A DNA stretch of 64,000 nt, taken from positions 1,488,001 through 1,552,000 of the forward strand of contig NZ_CP014841.1 of the NCBI RefSeq assembly GCF_001641285.1, given 5' to 3'. The notes under the pieces were generated by a model. That model was not told the origin of the DNA and made no database searches. It worked only from the letters and a program-made list of their open reading frames with translations. The position numbers and the translations under genes are program-made. This document shows, one piece after another, positions 17,112 to 26,315 of this stretch. Origin of the DNA: Dyella thiooxydans. Lineage in GTDB: Bacteria > Pseudomonadota > Gammaproteobacteria > Xanthomonadales > Rhodanobacteraceae. How positions within the stretch are numbered: position 1 is the stretch's first letter; every line of letters begins with the position of its first letter.

Positions 17112-18707
17112 ATGTCCGACACAGCCACCGTCTACCGTCACCAGCGCCACACTCATCGCACGGCCCTCACTGATCCGCCGGTGCGCCACATTGCCATCGT
17201 CGGCGGCGGGACGGCCGGCTGGATGACCGCCCTGCTGCTGGCGAACTCCAGCTACGGCGAACGCATCAAGGTGACCGTGCTGGAGTCGCCGCAGGTCGGC
17301 GCGATCGGCGTCGGCGAGGGCTCCACGCCGTGGATGCGCGGGTTCTTCGAAGAGATCGGCATCGAGGAGTCGGAATGGATGCCGGCCTGCGACGCCACCT
17401 ACAAGGCCGGCATCACCTTCGATGGCTGGTCGACCCGGCCCGGCTTCGAGCGCTATTTCCACGCCTTCGCCTCGATGCTCGACAACCTGACGATGACCCA
17501 GTTCGTCGACAATGTGCATCGCCGGCTGAATCGCGAGGACGTCCACGCGCATCCGGACCACTATTTCATCGCCGCCCGGCTCGCCCGCGAGTGCAAGGCG
17601 CCGCGGCCACGCCACGAGTTCCCGTTCGACGTCTGGTACGGCTACCACTTCGATTCGGTGAAGCTGGGCCAGTTCCTGCATCGCAAGGCGCTGGAACGCG
17701 GCATCCGCCATTTGCCCCGCCACGTGAACGCGGTGCAATGCGATGAGCACGGCGACATCGCCGCTCTGCAACTGGAAGGCGACGAACGCTTCGAGGCTGA
17801 CTTCTTCATCGACTGCACCGGCTTCAGCGGCCTGCTGATCGAGAAGACGCTGAAAACGCCGTACACCTCGTACGCCGATGCGCTGTTCAACGACGCCGCC
17901 GTAGCGATGCCTACGCCACTGGACGGCCCGATCATGTCGCAGACGATCTCCACCGCCCTGCGCCACGGCTGGGCCTGGAAGATCCCGCTCACGGCCCGCT
18001 ACGGCAATGGCTACGTGTACAGCACCGCGCACTGCACGCCCGAACAGGCCGAGACCGAGCTGCGCCGGCACCTGGGCCTGCTCGATGCCGACGTGCCGGC
18101 CCGCCACCTGCGCATGCGCACCGGTCGGGTCGATCGCCACTGGCATCGCAACTGCCTCGCCGTCGGGCTGGCGCAGGGCTTCATCGAGCCGCTGGAGGCC
18201 ACCGCGTTGATGCTAGTGCAGCGCACCGCCAGCCTGTTCGTCAAGGCGCTGGAAAAGGGCGACCTGGGCGAGGCGGCGCAGGCCGGCTTCAATGCGGCGA
18301 TGAATACGCAGTTCGACGGCACCCGCGACTACATCGTGGCGCACTACAAGACCAACACCCGCAGCGACACCGACTACTGGCGCGCCAACGCGGCCAATAC
18401 CCACCTGTCCGAACCGCTGGTGCGCCTGCTCAGGACCTGGCTGGCCAGCCGCCCGATCGCCGATGGCATCCGCCGCGGCACCTTCGGCCAGGGCTATCCG
18501 GTGATGTCCTGGTACAGCCTGCTGGCCGGCATGGGCCTGTTCCCCGACGACGTCGGCTCGCACGTGTCCGGCGATGCGCCCCACAGCCTCGCCGCCATCG
18601 ACAACCTGATCGAACGCAGCGCGCGCAATTTCCCCGACCACCGCGAGCTGCTCGGCGCCATTCCGCCGCGACCGCGCGAGGAGACGCTGCAGGTGTATTT
18701 CTGGTGA
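17112..18707 (+). CDS. Flavin-dependent tryptophan-halogenase family protein
   Basis: The 531-residue protein carries all signatures of the family. These are the FAD-binding GGGTAGWM (31-38), VGEGSTPW (67-74), a Lys at about 98 (ATYKAGI) in the position of the catalytic lysine that forms the chloramine in PrnA/RebH, and the halogenase motif WxWxIP (WAWKIP, 287-292). The family uses reduced flavin, O2 and halide to make HOCl in an internal tunnel. A flavin reductase partner is needed and none is nearby. In Xanthomonadales and Caulobacterales such genes often sit with TonB-dependent receptors, which are absent here. Length matches the family. The start is ATG 17112; its ribosome binding site is weak. 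The true substrate is unknown. Confidence 0.85.
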   Translation: MSDTATVYRHQRHTHRTALTDPPVRHIAIVGGGTAGWMTALLLANSSYGERIKVTVLESPQVGAIGVGEGSTPWMRGFFEEIGIEESEWMPACDATYKAGITFDGWSTRPGFERYFHAFASMLDNLTMTQFVDNVHRRLNREDVHAHPDHYFIAARLARECKAPRPRHEFPFDVWYGYHFDSVKLGQFLHRKALERGIRHLPRHVNAVQCDEHGDIAALQLEGDERFEADFFIDCTGFSGLLIEKTLKTPYTSYADALFNDAAVAMPTPLDGPIMSQTISTALRHGWAWKIPLTARYGNGYVYSTAHCTPEQAETELRRHLGLLDADVPARHLRMRTGRVDRHWHRNCLAVGLAQGFIEPLEATALMLVQRTASLFVKALEKGDLGEAAQAGFNAAMNTQFDGTRDYIVAHYKTNTRSDTDYWRANAANTHLSEPLVRLLRTWLASRPIADGIRRGTFGQGYPVMSWYSLLAGMGLFPDDVGSHVSGDAPHSLAAIDNLIERSARNFPDHRELLGAIPPRPREETLQVYFW

Positions 18708-18732
18708 TCGGCGGGCGGCGGACGCGACTGCC

Positions 18733-19491
18733 TCAGCGCGTCGGCTCCGGCCCCGCCACGCGATCGATGTATTTCAGCTCGCCGAGCGATCTCGGCTCAC
18801 CGGGGATCAGCCCCAGGCACTTCCGGTAAGCCGCGCGCGCCTCGGGATAGCGGTGCAGTTCGACCAGGTCGTAGCCCTCGCCTCGCAACGCCTTGCAGGT
18901 CATGTCGGCCACATTTTTGTCGTCGGCCGTCAGCCTGGCGAAACGCTCGGCCACTTCGTAGTGCTTCAGCGATTCCTGCCACGCACGCTTGCGCTGGTAG
19001 GCGAAGCCGATCTCGATGTTGTACTGCGCGTCGAACGGCGCCAGGGCAAGCGCCTTGTCCAGTTCGACGATGGCGTCGTCGTAACGGGCCATCTCGTTGT
19101 AGGCGTAGCCACGTCCCCAGTACGCCATCGCCCAGGCCGGGCCGATCACCCGGGACGAGGCGATGTGCTTGTCCTTGGCCGCCACCGTGGAATACAGCAG
19201 GGCGTCGGGCATGCCGCGGGCGCTGAAGATCGTGTCGGTGTGTCCCTGGTATTTTTTCTCGTAATACCCGGCCACCTCGTCGAACGGCCCGTCGATGGCC
19301 GCCTGGATGTGGCCCTGCTGGATCATCCGCACGCCCTCGACCACGCGCTGCACCTGCGCGTCCTCGGCAGCCTGCTCGGCCGGGTCCGGCTGCACGATCC
19401 GCACGTCCCGCCCGGCCGGCTTGTCCGGATGCGCGGCACAGGCGGCCAACCCCAGGGCGATCCATGCGATCGCCGCGTGTTTCCAGTCCAT
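18733..19491 (-). CDS. TPR-repeat lipoprotein
   Basis: The 252-residue protein has a lipoprotein signal (IALGLAACAA, Cys about 18) and then a helical region containing at least three tetratricopeptide-like units. One is WAMAYWGRGYAYNEMARYDD followed by AIVELDKALALAP; the next two begin FDAQYNIEIGFAYQRKRAWQ and GYDLVELHRYPEARAAYRKC. TPR lipoproteins are usually scaffolds in the outer or inner membrane. Strong GGGGGAGACGGGG before ATG 19491 fixes the start. It is convergent with the halogenase gene and divergent from the DUF885 gene. The region 19492-19691 between the two divergent starts must hold both promoters; I see no clear box. Partner unknown. Confidence 0.75.
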   Translation of the reverse strand: MDWKHAAIAWIALGLAACAAHPDKPAGRDVRIVQPDPAEQAAEDAQVQRVVEGVRMIQQGHIQAAIDGPFDEVAGYYEKKYQGHTDTIFSARGMPDALLYSTVAAKDKHIASSRVIGPAWAMAYWGRGYAYNEMARYDDAIVELDKALALAPFDAQYNIEIGFAYQRKRAWQESLKHYEVAERFARLTADDKNVADMTCKALRGEGYDLVELHRYPEARAAYRKCLGLIPGEPRSLGELKYIDRVAGPEPTR

Positions 19492-19691
19492 CCCCGTCTC
19501 CCCCCCTTGCGGTCCATCCTGTCCACGCGGCGCCGCGGCACCACCTCCTGGTTCCGGTATGCCAGCACCGCCGTCGACCCGCAAGCCGCGCATGATGGAA
19601 TCACCTCCCGCATGCCCCACCGCCTGTGATTGCCCCGTGCGGCGGAAGCACCTAATGTCGGCGGGTCAGACACACCCCGGGGAGAGTCACC

Positions 19692-21494
19692 ATGCGACCG
19701 TTGCGCACGCTCACGCTATCCGCCGTCATCGCCGCCACGCTGCTGGCCAGCTGCTCGCAGGACAAGGCTCTACCGGCCAGCCAGGCCGCGACCCCGGCGC
19801 CGGCCGTCACCGCGCCGGCCAAGCCGGTGGCCAACCGCGACGCCGATCTGGCCACCGCGGTCGATGGCTTCATCCAGGGCATGTTCGACCACGATCCGGT
19901 GTTCGCCGCCAATGCCGGCAAGCACGAGTACGACGGCAAGCTGCCGGACTACAGTGCGGACGGCCTGAAGGCGATGGCGACCTGGCTGCACGACGAGCGC
20001 AGCAAGTTCACCGCCTTCACCGACGACAGCCTCGACGCCGAGGGCCGCTTCCATCGCGACTACGTGCTGGCGGTGATCGACGGGCAGCTGTTCTGGCTGG
20101 AGCAGTCCGGCTTCCCCTATTCCAACCCGGCCTTCTACACCGACCACCTTTCGCCGAGCATGTACGTGACCCGGCCGTACGCGCCGCTGGCCGACCGCAT
20201 GGCGGCCTTCGTGCGCTACGAGGAGGCGCTGCCGACCGCGCTGGCGCAGGTGAAGGCGAACCTGAAGCTGCCGCTGCCGGCGAGCTACATCGACCTGGGC
20301 GTCAATTCCTTCGGCGGCTACGCCGCGTTCTTCAAACACGACGTGCCGGGCATCTTCGCCAGCGTGAAGGACCCGGCCCTGCAGGCGCGCTTCAAGACCG
20401 CCAACGCCGCGGCGATCAAGGCCGCGCAGGAACTGGCCGACTGGCTCAAGGCGCAGAAGCCGCATGCCACCCAGGACTTCGCGCTGGGCGCGGACAAGTT
20501 CGCCGCCATGCTCAGGGCGACCGAGCGGGTCGACCTGCCGCTGGACCGGCTCAAGGCGATCGGCGAGTCGGACCTCAAGCGCAACCTCGCCTCGCTGAAG
20601 AGCGCCTGTGACCAGTTCGCCCCCGGCAAGTCGCTGGCCGCCTGCGTGGCCAAGGAGGCCGCGGACAAGCCCACCGGCGGTGCGGTCGAAGGCGCGCGCA
20701 AGCAGCTGGCCGGGCTGCGCCAGTTCATCGTCGACAAGAACCTGGTGACGATTCCCGGCGACGAGCAGGCCAAGGTGGAGGAGGCCCCGCCGTTCAACCG
20801 CTGGAACTTCGCCTACATCGAGATTCCCGGTCCGTACGAGAAGAACCTGCCGTCGGTCTACTACATCGCCCCGCCCGACCCGCACTGGAGCAAGGCCGAC
20901 CAGGCCGCCTACGTGCCGGGCAAGGCGGCGTTGCTGTTCGTCTCCTCGCACGAGGTGTGGCCGGGTCACTTCCTGCAGTTCCTGCATGCCAACCGCGCGC
21001 AGTGGATGTTCGGCCGGCTGTTCGTCGGCTACGCCTATGCCGAGGGCTGGGCGCACTACGCCGAGGAAATGATGTACGACCAGGGCGTCGACGGTGCCAC
21101 GCCGGAAGTGCACATCGGCCAGCTCACCAATGCGCTGCTGCGCGACGTGCGCTACCTCTCGGCGATCGGCCTGCACACCGGCGGCATGAGCATGGCCGAG
21201 TCGGAGAAGATGTTCCGCGAGCAGGCCTTCCAGGACCCGGGCAGCGCCCGCCAGCAGGCCGCGCGCGGTACCTATGACCCGGCCTATCTCAACTACACGC
21301 TGGGCAAGCTGATGATCATGCAGCTGCGCCAAGACTGGATGGCCAAACACCCGGGACCGGATGCGCTGAAAGCCTTCCACGACCAGTTCCTCAGCTACGG
21401 CGGCCCGCCGATTCCGCTGGTGCGCCAGCAGATGCTCGGCGGCCCGGTCGAGGCGAAGCTGTGGACCGCACCCGCCGGCGCGCCGGCACAGTAA
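19692..21494 (+). CDS. DUF885-family lipoprotein, predicted metallopeptidase
   Basis: The 600-residue protein opens with a lipobox (ATLLASCSQ, Cys about 20) and an Ala/Pro-rich linker. The DUF885 core contains the metal-binding motif HEVWPGH (His 420 to His 426, the HExxPGH form of the family). A second conserved area is YAYAEGWAHYAEEMM, whose Glu is the likely third ligand, and further down comes YTLGKLMIMQLR. DUF885 proteins are related to gluzincin carboxypeptidases and probably cleave peptides in the periplasm. GGGGAG upstream of ATG 19692 supports the start. A 13-bp hairpin follows the stop, so it looks like a single-gene unit. Confidence 0.85.
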   Translation: MRPLRTLTLSAVIAATLLASCSQDKALPASQAATPAPAVTAPAKPVANRDADLATAVDGFIQGMFDHDPVFAANAGKHEYDGKLPDYSADGLKAMATWLHDERSKFTAFTDDSLDAEGRFHRDYVLAVIDGQLFWLEQSGFPYSNPAFYTDHLSPSMYVTRPYAPLADRMAAFVRYEEALPTALAQVKANLKLPLPASYIDLGVNSFGGYAAFFKHDVPGIFASVKDPALQARFKTANAAAIKAAQELADWLKAQKPHATQDFALGADKFAAMLRATERVDLPLDRLKAIGESDLKRNLASLKSACDQFAPGKSLAACVAKEAADKPTGGAVEGARKQLAGLRQFIVDKNLVTIPGDEQAKVEEAPPFNRWNFAYIEIPGPYEKNLPSVYYIAPPDPHWSKADQAAYVPGKAALLFVSSHEVWPGHFLQFLHANRAQWMFGRLFVGYAYAEGWAHYAEEMMYDQGVDGATPEVHIGQLTNALLRDVRYLSAIGLHTGGMSMAESEKMFREQAFQDPGSARQQAARGTYDPAYLNYTLGKLMIMQLRQDWMAKHPGPDALKAFHDQFLSYGGPPIPLVRQQMLGGPVEAKLWTAPAGAPAQ

Positions 21495-21500
21495 GCGTCC

Positions 21501-21531
21501 GGCCGATCCCGCCCCCGCGGCGGGATCGGCC
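21501..21531 (+). terminator. Stem-loop after the DUF885 gene
   Basis: A perfect 13-bp stem (GGCCGATCCCGCC 21501-21513 with its complement 21519-21531) and a 5-base loop start 7 bp after the stop codon. There is no T tract, so it may terminate weakly or protect the 3' end. Confidence 0.6.
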
Positions 21532-21649
21532 TCACGGCAAAGCGTGATGTGCGCCACGACTGTTAGCAGTCGGCGCTTCCGGCTGCCGCGCAATTTCCCT
21601 GGATGAAGGCTAGGCTCGAATCGTCGAGCACCAACAGGGGGTACGCGAC

Positions 21650-22108
21650 ATGATCGATGCATTCCATCAAGGCACGCCGGCGCAGGTCTGGCAGGAACTC
21701 GTGCAGGAAGCCGCCCGCCACGCCGGGCACCCGCTGGACGAGGCGCGCGAGAGCCATCTGGTTTTCGTGCTGCTGCGCTTCCAGCGCGATGCGCAGCTGC
21801 TCTCCCACACCCACGGCCTGGACTGGCTGGCGGCGCTCGAGCTGGTCGGCACCGCACGCACCGATTCGCTGCGTGACGTCGGTGACCGCTGCCTGCTGGT
21901 CGCCGGCTTGTTCCCGCAGCTGGCCGAACGGCGCCGCGTCAGTGTCGGCTACTACATCGACATCGGCCGCTCCGCCTACCAGGGCGTGGCCGACGCCAGC
22001 CGCCGCGCCTATGCCGCGCTGTACGAGCAGCTCGCTGCCAGCTACCGCGAGCTGGTGCTCACGCTCTCGGCCATGCGCCGGCTCGACCTGCCCACGGTGC
22101 TGCACTAA
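21650..22108 (+). CDS. Conserved hypothetical helical protein
   Basis: The 152-residue protein has no signal peptide and is predicted almost wholly alpha-helical. Recognisable stretches are LVFVLLRFQRDAQLLSHTHG, TARTDSLRDVGDRCLLVAGLF (split here by composition only) and SVGYYIDIGRSAYQGVAD. I do not recognise a catalytic motif; the pattern resembles small conserved proteins of unknown function in gammaproteobacteria. GGGGG seven to eight bases before ATG 21650 makes the start convincing. Codon usage matches the neighbours. Its last four bases overlap the end of the SGNH hydrolase gene on the opposite strand (tail to tail). No function is assigned. Confidence 0.75.
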   Translation: MIDAFHQGTPAQVWQELVQEAARHAGHPLDEARESHLVFVLLRFQRDAQLLSHTHGLDWLAALELVGTARTDSLRDVGDRCLLVAGLFPQLAERRRVSVGYYIDIGRSAYQGVADASRRAYAALYEQLAASYRELVLTLSAMRRLDLPTVLH

Positions 22109-22881
22109 CGGGACCGACCCCGCAGCGCGGGCAACAGGGACGCTGACACCAGGCAGGTGACCGGCCGGGCCAGCGGAGCGACCCGGAAAAAGCCATGCTC
22201 GCCGGGCGCGTGCGTATAGAGCGGCCCACCGACACACGGAACACGCGTGGCAGCATGCCCGGTGACCACCTGCCAGGTCCGCACGGCGAGCAGCGCCGTG
22301 GTGGCCCTGCCGGGATGCTCGCCGTCGGGCGCCAGCCAGTCCTCCCGGGGATGGGCGGAGCGCAACGCGATCCAGTCGCTGCCGATCGGGATGTAGTGCG
22401 CCCGCATCCGCGTGGCGATACGACGCTCGCCACGCACCAACCACGGCTCGACCTGCGGGTTCAGCTGCCAGGTACCGAGATAGAACACGCGGGCGCCTCC
22501 GGCACGAGCGGCCCGGGCAAGGGTCTCACTGGCCTGCGCAGCTGCAGCCAGCTCCCGGCAGTGCCCGGTCGGCGGCATGCATACCGCGATACCGCCCCGC
22601 TCCTGGAATACCACGTCGGTGTATTTCCCCTTGGCCAGAAGCCGCGCCAGCGCCGGATCGCCGAGGTCGTCCTGCAACCGCGCCCCCGGCCGGGCGAAGG
22701 CATCGACCGACAGTGGCTGGCCGGCAGGCGCCAGCGACGCGAACGCGGCCGGCAGATTGTTCACGTAGGTCAGGCTGTTGCCGACGAACAGCACCCGCCT
22801 TGCGGCCGACCCGGCCGCCGCGGACGAGACCGCCAGCAGCATCACGACCTGCATCGACCACCGCCTCGCCCTACTCCGCAT
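22105..22881 (-). CDS. Secreted SGNH-type hydrolase
   Basis: The 258-residue protein begins with a signal peptide (VVMLLAVSSAAAGSAA). The mature part starts with VLFVGNSLTYVNNLP, where GNSLT stands at the block I nucleophile position of SGNH hydrolases, followed by a Gly block (GARLQDDLG) and VVFQERGG. Near the C-terminus PDGEHPGRATT supplies the Asp-x-x-His pair. The fold is used by esterases, lipases and acetylxylan or peptidoglycan O-acetyl esterases; the substrate is not evident. AGGAGG before ATG 22881 fixes the start. It lies 65 bp upstream of, and in the same orientation as, the MFS gene region that follows at lower coordinates only by position; an operon is not implied, since that gene starts at 24188. 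Confidence 0.75.
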   Translation of the reverse strand: MRSRARRWSMQVVMLLAVSSAAAGSAARRVLFVGNSLTYVNNLPAAFASLAPAGQPLSVDAFARPGARLQDDLGDPALARLLAKGKYTDVVFQERGGIAVCMPPTGHCRELAAAAQASETLARAARAGGARVFYLGTWQLNPQVEPWLVRGERRIATRMRAHYIPIGSDWIALRSAHPREDWLAPDGEHPGRATTALLAVRTWQVVTGHAATRVPCVGGPLYTHAPGEHGFFRVAPLARPVTCLVSASLLPALRGRSR

Positions 22882-22946
22882 TTCGCCTGCCTCCTGTCAC
22901 CCGAAGCTCGAGGTGGCGACATCGGTGGCAGGACACAAGCCCGGAA

Positions 22947-24188
22947 TCAGCTCACCGTCGCCACTCGCTGCTGCTCCAGCCGATGGGCACGCCACTGCGA
23001 GCCCAGCGCCACCAGTGCCAGCGCACCGCCGAACAGACTGACGCCGGACCAGCCGAGGTGATGCCACGCGAACGCCGCCCCGATCGAGCCGAGCGAGCCA
23101 CCGAAGAACATCGTGGTCATGAACACGGTGTTGAGCCGGCTCTTGTACTCCGGGTGCAGGCCGTAGATCAGGTGCTGGTGCGAGACCAGCGACACCTGCA
23201 CGCCGAAATCCAGCAGCACCACGCCGACCACCATGCCGGCGATCGTCTGCCACGCGCCGAAGACGAGCCAGGCCAGCAAAGCCGCAGCAGTACCGAGCGA
23301 AATCACCCGATACGGCCCACGCCGGTCGGCCACCCGTCCGGCCAGCGGCGCCATCGCCACACCGACCGCGCCGACCACGCCGAACAGGCCGGCCACATCC
23401 GGACCAAGGTGGAAGCGCGGCTGCTGCAGGCGGAGCGCGAGGATGGTCCAGAACGTGGTGAAGGCGGCGAACAGCATGCCCTGGGTGAGGCCCGCGCGGC
23501 GCAGCACCGGCTCGGTCCGCCACAACCGGACCAGCGAGGCGAGCAGTGCGCCGTAACGCAACGACTGCCGCGGATGATGCGCCGGCAGACTCAGTCGCAT
23601 CAGCACTGCACTGCCCAGCGCGATCGGCACCGCCACCCAGAACATCGCCTGCCAGCCGAGGTGCTCGGCGACGAAGCCGGCCAGCGTGCGACTGATCAGG
23701 ATGCCGGTGAGCAGCCCGCTCATCACGAAACCGATCGCAGCACCGCGCCGCGAGGGCTCGGCCAGGATCGCCACGAAGGGCACGATCTGCTGCGCCACCG
23801 TCGACGCCGCCCCCAGCGCCAGCGAGGCGGCCAGCAGGGTCGCCGCGGTGGGCGACAGCGCCGCGGCCGCCGAGGCGATCGCCACTGCGACGAACTGGAT
23901 CACGATCAGCCGCCGGCGCTCGTGCAGGTCGCCCAGCGGCAGCAGCAACAGCAGGCCCAGCGCGTAGCCCACCTGGGTCAGGGTCGCCACCAGACCGGCC
24001 ACGCCGTCGGCAGGGAAGCGCGCGGCGATCATGCCGAGCATCGGCTGGTTGTAATAGATGTTCGCCACCGCGGTGCCACAGGCCAGCGCCATCGCGAACA
24101 GGGTGCCGCGACGAAGCGTCACGGGCGCCTCGGGAGAGGCGGACAGATGCATGGGAGATGTTTCCGAACGGGAGGAGCCCCGGGACAT
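22947..24188 (-). CDS. MFS transporter (drug/sugar exporter type)
   Basis: The 413-residue protein has twelve hydrophobic helices in two halves. The helix 2-3 loop motif appears as LGDLHERRR, and helix 5 carries the antiporter-type Gly-rich segment MSGLLTGILISRTLAGFV, which points to drug:proton antiport. Helix 1 carries ACGTAVANIYYNQPML, common in exporters of the YnfM/arabinose-efflux type. Substrate unknown. Start candidates are ATG 24188 and ATG 24152; both place helix 1 correctly and neither has a strong ribosome binding site. The SGNH gene at 22105-22881 lies downstream on the same strand, separated by 65 bp, so co-transcription is possible. It stands head to tail behind the monooxygenase gene (24298-25566). 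Confidence 0.8.
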   Translation of the reverse strand: MSRGSSRSETSPMHLSASPEAPVTLRRGTLFAMALACGTAVANIYYNQPMLGMIAARFPADGVAGLVATLTQVGYALGLLLLLPLGDLHERRRLIVIQFVAVAIASAAAALSPTAATLLAASLALGAASTVAQQIVPFVAILAEPSRRGAAIGFVMSGLLTGILISRTLAGFVAEHLGWQAMFWVAVPIALGSAVLMRLSLPAHHPRQSLRYGALLASLVRLWRTEPVLRRAGLTQGMLFAAFTTFWTILALRLQQPRFHLGPDVAGLFGVVGAVGVAMAPLAGRVADRRGPYRVISLGTAAALLAWLVFGAWQTIAGMVVGVVLLDFGVQVSLVSHQHLIYGLHPEYKSRLNTVFMTTMFFGGSLGSIGAAFAWHHLGWSGVSLFGGALALVALGSQWRAHRLEQQRVATVS

Positions 24189-24297
24189 CCGGGACCCGAT
24201 GCGGCATAGGGTAGAGGGTGTCCTGCCACAGCCCCATCCCTTCTGCGCTCACATCACTCGTGCCTGCCAGGCATGAATGCCCCCGCGCCGACCGCAC

Positions 24298-25566
24298 TCA
24301 ACCCGGGGTGGTCGCTTCGGACGAGCGGCCGACAGCAGCTCCTGCCGACGACTCCAGCCTCGCCAGGAACGCGGGCGGCAACGCCACCGTGCCCCACCAG
24401 CCGCGCCGGGTGCCGGTCAGCACGCGCAGCATCTGGCCACGACCGCCGGGCATGCGTGACAGCGGATGGAACAGTGCATCGCGCAGCGTCGGGCTGAGGC
24501 GCTGTCCGGACTGGAACAGTGGCGTGAGCCAGCGGCTCCAGAAATGGTAGACGCCCAGGTGAGTCCGGCGCTCGGCCTGGTAGCAGCCAAGCGCTTCGGA
24601 CACGCTGCCGGCGAGCCGCAGGCTGTCGCGCAGGGCCAGCGCATCCAGCAACGCCATGTTGACGCCCTGCCCCAGCTGCGGGCTCATCGCGTGGGCCGCA
24701 TCACCCAGCAGTACGGCACGGCCGCGGTGCCACTGCCGATGCACGGCGTCCCGGTAGCGCGCGGCGGCCAGGCCCTGCGGCACCGGTGTCGTGGCGAGGC
24801 GTTCGGCCGCCTCGGGCCACACCGCTGCCAACTCGGCCCGCCAGGGCTCCTCCGCGTCGCCGCTGGCGTCCAGCGCTGCCGACGGCAGGCTCCAGAAGAA
24901 GCTCATCTTCGGCGCCGGATCGTCCGGTCGCGTGCCCACCGGCAGCACGCCGGCCATGCGTCGCGCCGCCACGTAGCGCTGGCGCAATTCATCCACCCAG
25001 GGCCACTGCGCCTGTTCGACCAGGCACCACTGCGCGCCCCATGGATACGGCCGGTCCAGCAGGGGCGGCGCGATCTGCCCGCGCAACGACGAAGCCGAAC
25101 CGTCGGCAACCACCATCAGGTCGAAGCCGTCGTGAACCCGGCCCTCGCCATCGACCAGCCGCCCGGCCTCGACATCGATCTCGACGATCGCGCTGCCGGC
25201 ACGCAGGCAGCGCCCGGACTGCCACGCCGCGTCGAGCAGCTGGAACAGCGCGCCGCGCTGCAGGCCGAGGCCGAACAGGCGCGCATCCAGTTCCGCGTAG
25301 CGCATGTCCATCACCGCCCGCCCAGCCACGGTCTCGCCGAACAGTCGGCCGATCCGCCGGCCATGCGCCAGCACGGCGTCGAGCAGGCCCAGTTCCCACA
25401 GCACGCGCAACCCCACCGGCTGCAGCAGGAAACCGGCACCGACCGGCCCCGGCTGCGGTACCCGTTCGAACACTTCCACCCGGTGGCCGTCGCGCGAAAG
25501 CAGCAGTGCCGTCGCCTGCCCGCCACTGCCGTAGCCGATCACCGCCACCCGCAACTGCTTCGTCAT
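24298..25566 (-). CDS. FAD-dependent monooxygenase (PHBH/UbiH fold)
   Basis: The 422-residue protein has the dinucleotide-binding start AVIGYGSGGQATALLLSRDG, the middle DG motif region (LMVVADGSASSLR) and the GD motif GDAAHAMSPQLGQGVNMALL. These three define class A flavoprotein hydroxylases. Members hydroxylate aromatic or polyketide substrates using NAD(P)H and O2; no adjacent pathway gene reveals the substrate. There is no signal peptide, so it is cytoplasmic. GGGGCAGGG just before ATG 25566 supports the start; the open frame to 25764 is not coding in character. It may be co-transcribed with the MFS gene 109 bp downstream, which would suggest modification and export of one compound, but this is inference. 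Confidence 0.85.
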   Translation of the reverse strand: MTKQLRVAVIGYGSGGQATALLLSRDGHRVEVFERVPQPGPVGAGFLLQPVGLRVLWELGLLDAVLAHGRRIGRLFGETVAGRAVMDMRYAELDARLFGLGLQRGALFQLLDAAWQSGRCLRAGSAIVEIDVEAGRLVDGEGRVHDGFDLMVVADGSASSLRGQIAPPLLDRPYPWGAQWCLVEQAQWPWVDELRQRYVAARRMAGVLPVGTRPDDPAPKMSFFWSLPSAALDASGDAEEPWRAELAAVWPEAAERLATTPVPQGLAAARYRDAVHRQWHRGRAVLLGDAAHAMSPQLGQGVNMALLDALALRDSLRLAGSVSEALGCYQAERRTHLGVYHFWSRWLTPLFQSGQRLSPTLRDALFHPLSRMPGGRGQMLRVLTGTRRGWWGTVALPPAFLARLESSAGAAVGRSSEATTPG

Positions 25567-25727
25567 CCCTGCCCCGCGCGTTCGTCTCCGTATTCCCTCA
25601 AGCGTAACGACATCCAGCGACATCCCGACCATGTGCGCTTGTGGTGACGCGGCGTTACCGCCACGCTGGCGGCCATCCTGATCGTCGGCATGGCGGCCGA
25701 CGCACCCTCCGACGCTACACCGCTGCA

Positions 25728-26270
25728 ATGAAGCAAAGGAAAGCAGCGGCGTCGCCCGCACCATGGACGGCCTATCCCATGCTCCAGCTGACTCCGATCG
25801 CCGAAGCGCACCTTCCCGACGTCCAGCGATACGCCTCCGATCCGGCCATCGGTGCGAGCAGCTACGTGCCTTCGCCCTATCCCGACCACGGCGCCATCGC
25901 CTGGTACGCGACGGTCGCGCGCCGGATCGACGAGGGCCACGCCACCGTCTTCGCGATCACCGAAGACGACGCCTTTCGCGGCGTCCTGAGCCTCAACGAC
26001 ATCGACGCAACGGTGGGTCGGGCGCATCTCGACTACTGGGTCGCCACGCCATATCAGCACCGTGGCGTGGCAACGGCGGCCACGGCGCTCGCCGTGCAGT
26101 TCGCGAGCGCCCACCTTCGTCTCAAGGCCTTGCTGAGTACCTGCCTGGCCAGCAACCTCGCCTCCCTGCGGGTGTTGGAGCGCAACGGCTTCGTCGCCTA
26201 CCAGCAGTCGCCGGCACCGGCGGGCAAGTTCGAAGGCCAGACGCTGTTGCGGCTGCACCGCCGGCTCTGA
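25728..26270 (+). CDS. GNAT N-acetyltransferase of the RimJ/RimL type
   Basis: About 180 residues. The GNAT core starts at LQLTPIAEAHLPDVQRYASD and contains the strand FRGVLSLNDID, then LDYWVATPYQHRGVATAATA with the acetyl-CoA binding Q/RxxGxA turn, and STCLASNLASLRVLERNGF, the typical motif B ending. Family members acetylate protein N-termini, small amines or antibiotics; the target here is unknown. The start is uncertain: ATG 25728 and ATG 25779 are both possible and neither has a good ribosome binding site; the second begins right at the domain. A hairpin with a GNRA loop lies between this gene and the convergent plsY. Confidence 0.75.
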   Translation: MKQRKAAASPAPWTAYPMLQLTPIAEAHLPDVQRYASDPAIGASSYVPSPYPDHGAIAWYATVARRIDEGHATVFAITEDDAFRGVLSLNDIDATVGRAHLDYWVATPYQHRGVATAATALAVQFASAHLRLKALLSTCLASNLASLRVLERNGFVAYQQSPAPAGKFEGQTLLRLHRRL

Positions 26271-26282
26271 CCACCCTTCCGA

Positions 26283-26305
26283 CCCGGGACGCGCAAGCGC
26301 CCGGG
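26283..26305. terminator. GNRA-capped hairpin between convergent genes
   Basis: CCCGGG (26283-26288), a bulged A, CGC, a GCAA tetraloop, GCG and CCCGGG (26300-26305) fold into a compact stem. It lies between the stops of the GNAT gene and plsY and can act from either side. There is no T tract. Confidence 0.55.
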
Positions 26306-26315
26306 ATGTCTCGCC

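Noticed and set aside
19770-21857. A 695-codon minus-strand frame across the DUF885 gene
   Set aside because: Shadow of the DUF885 gene, whose signal peptide, zinc motif and ribosome binding site are all present on the plus strand.
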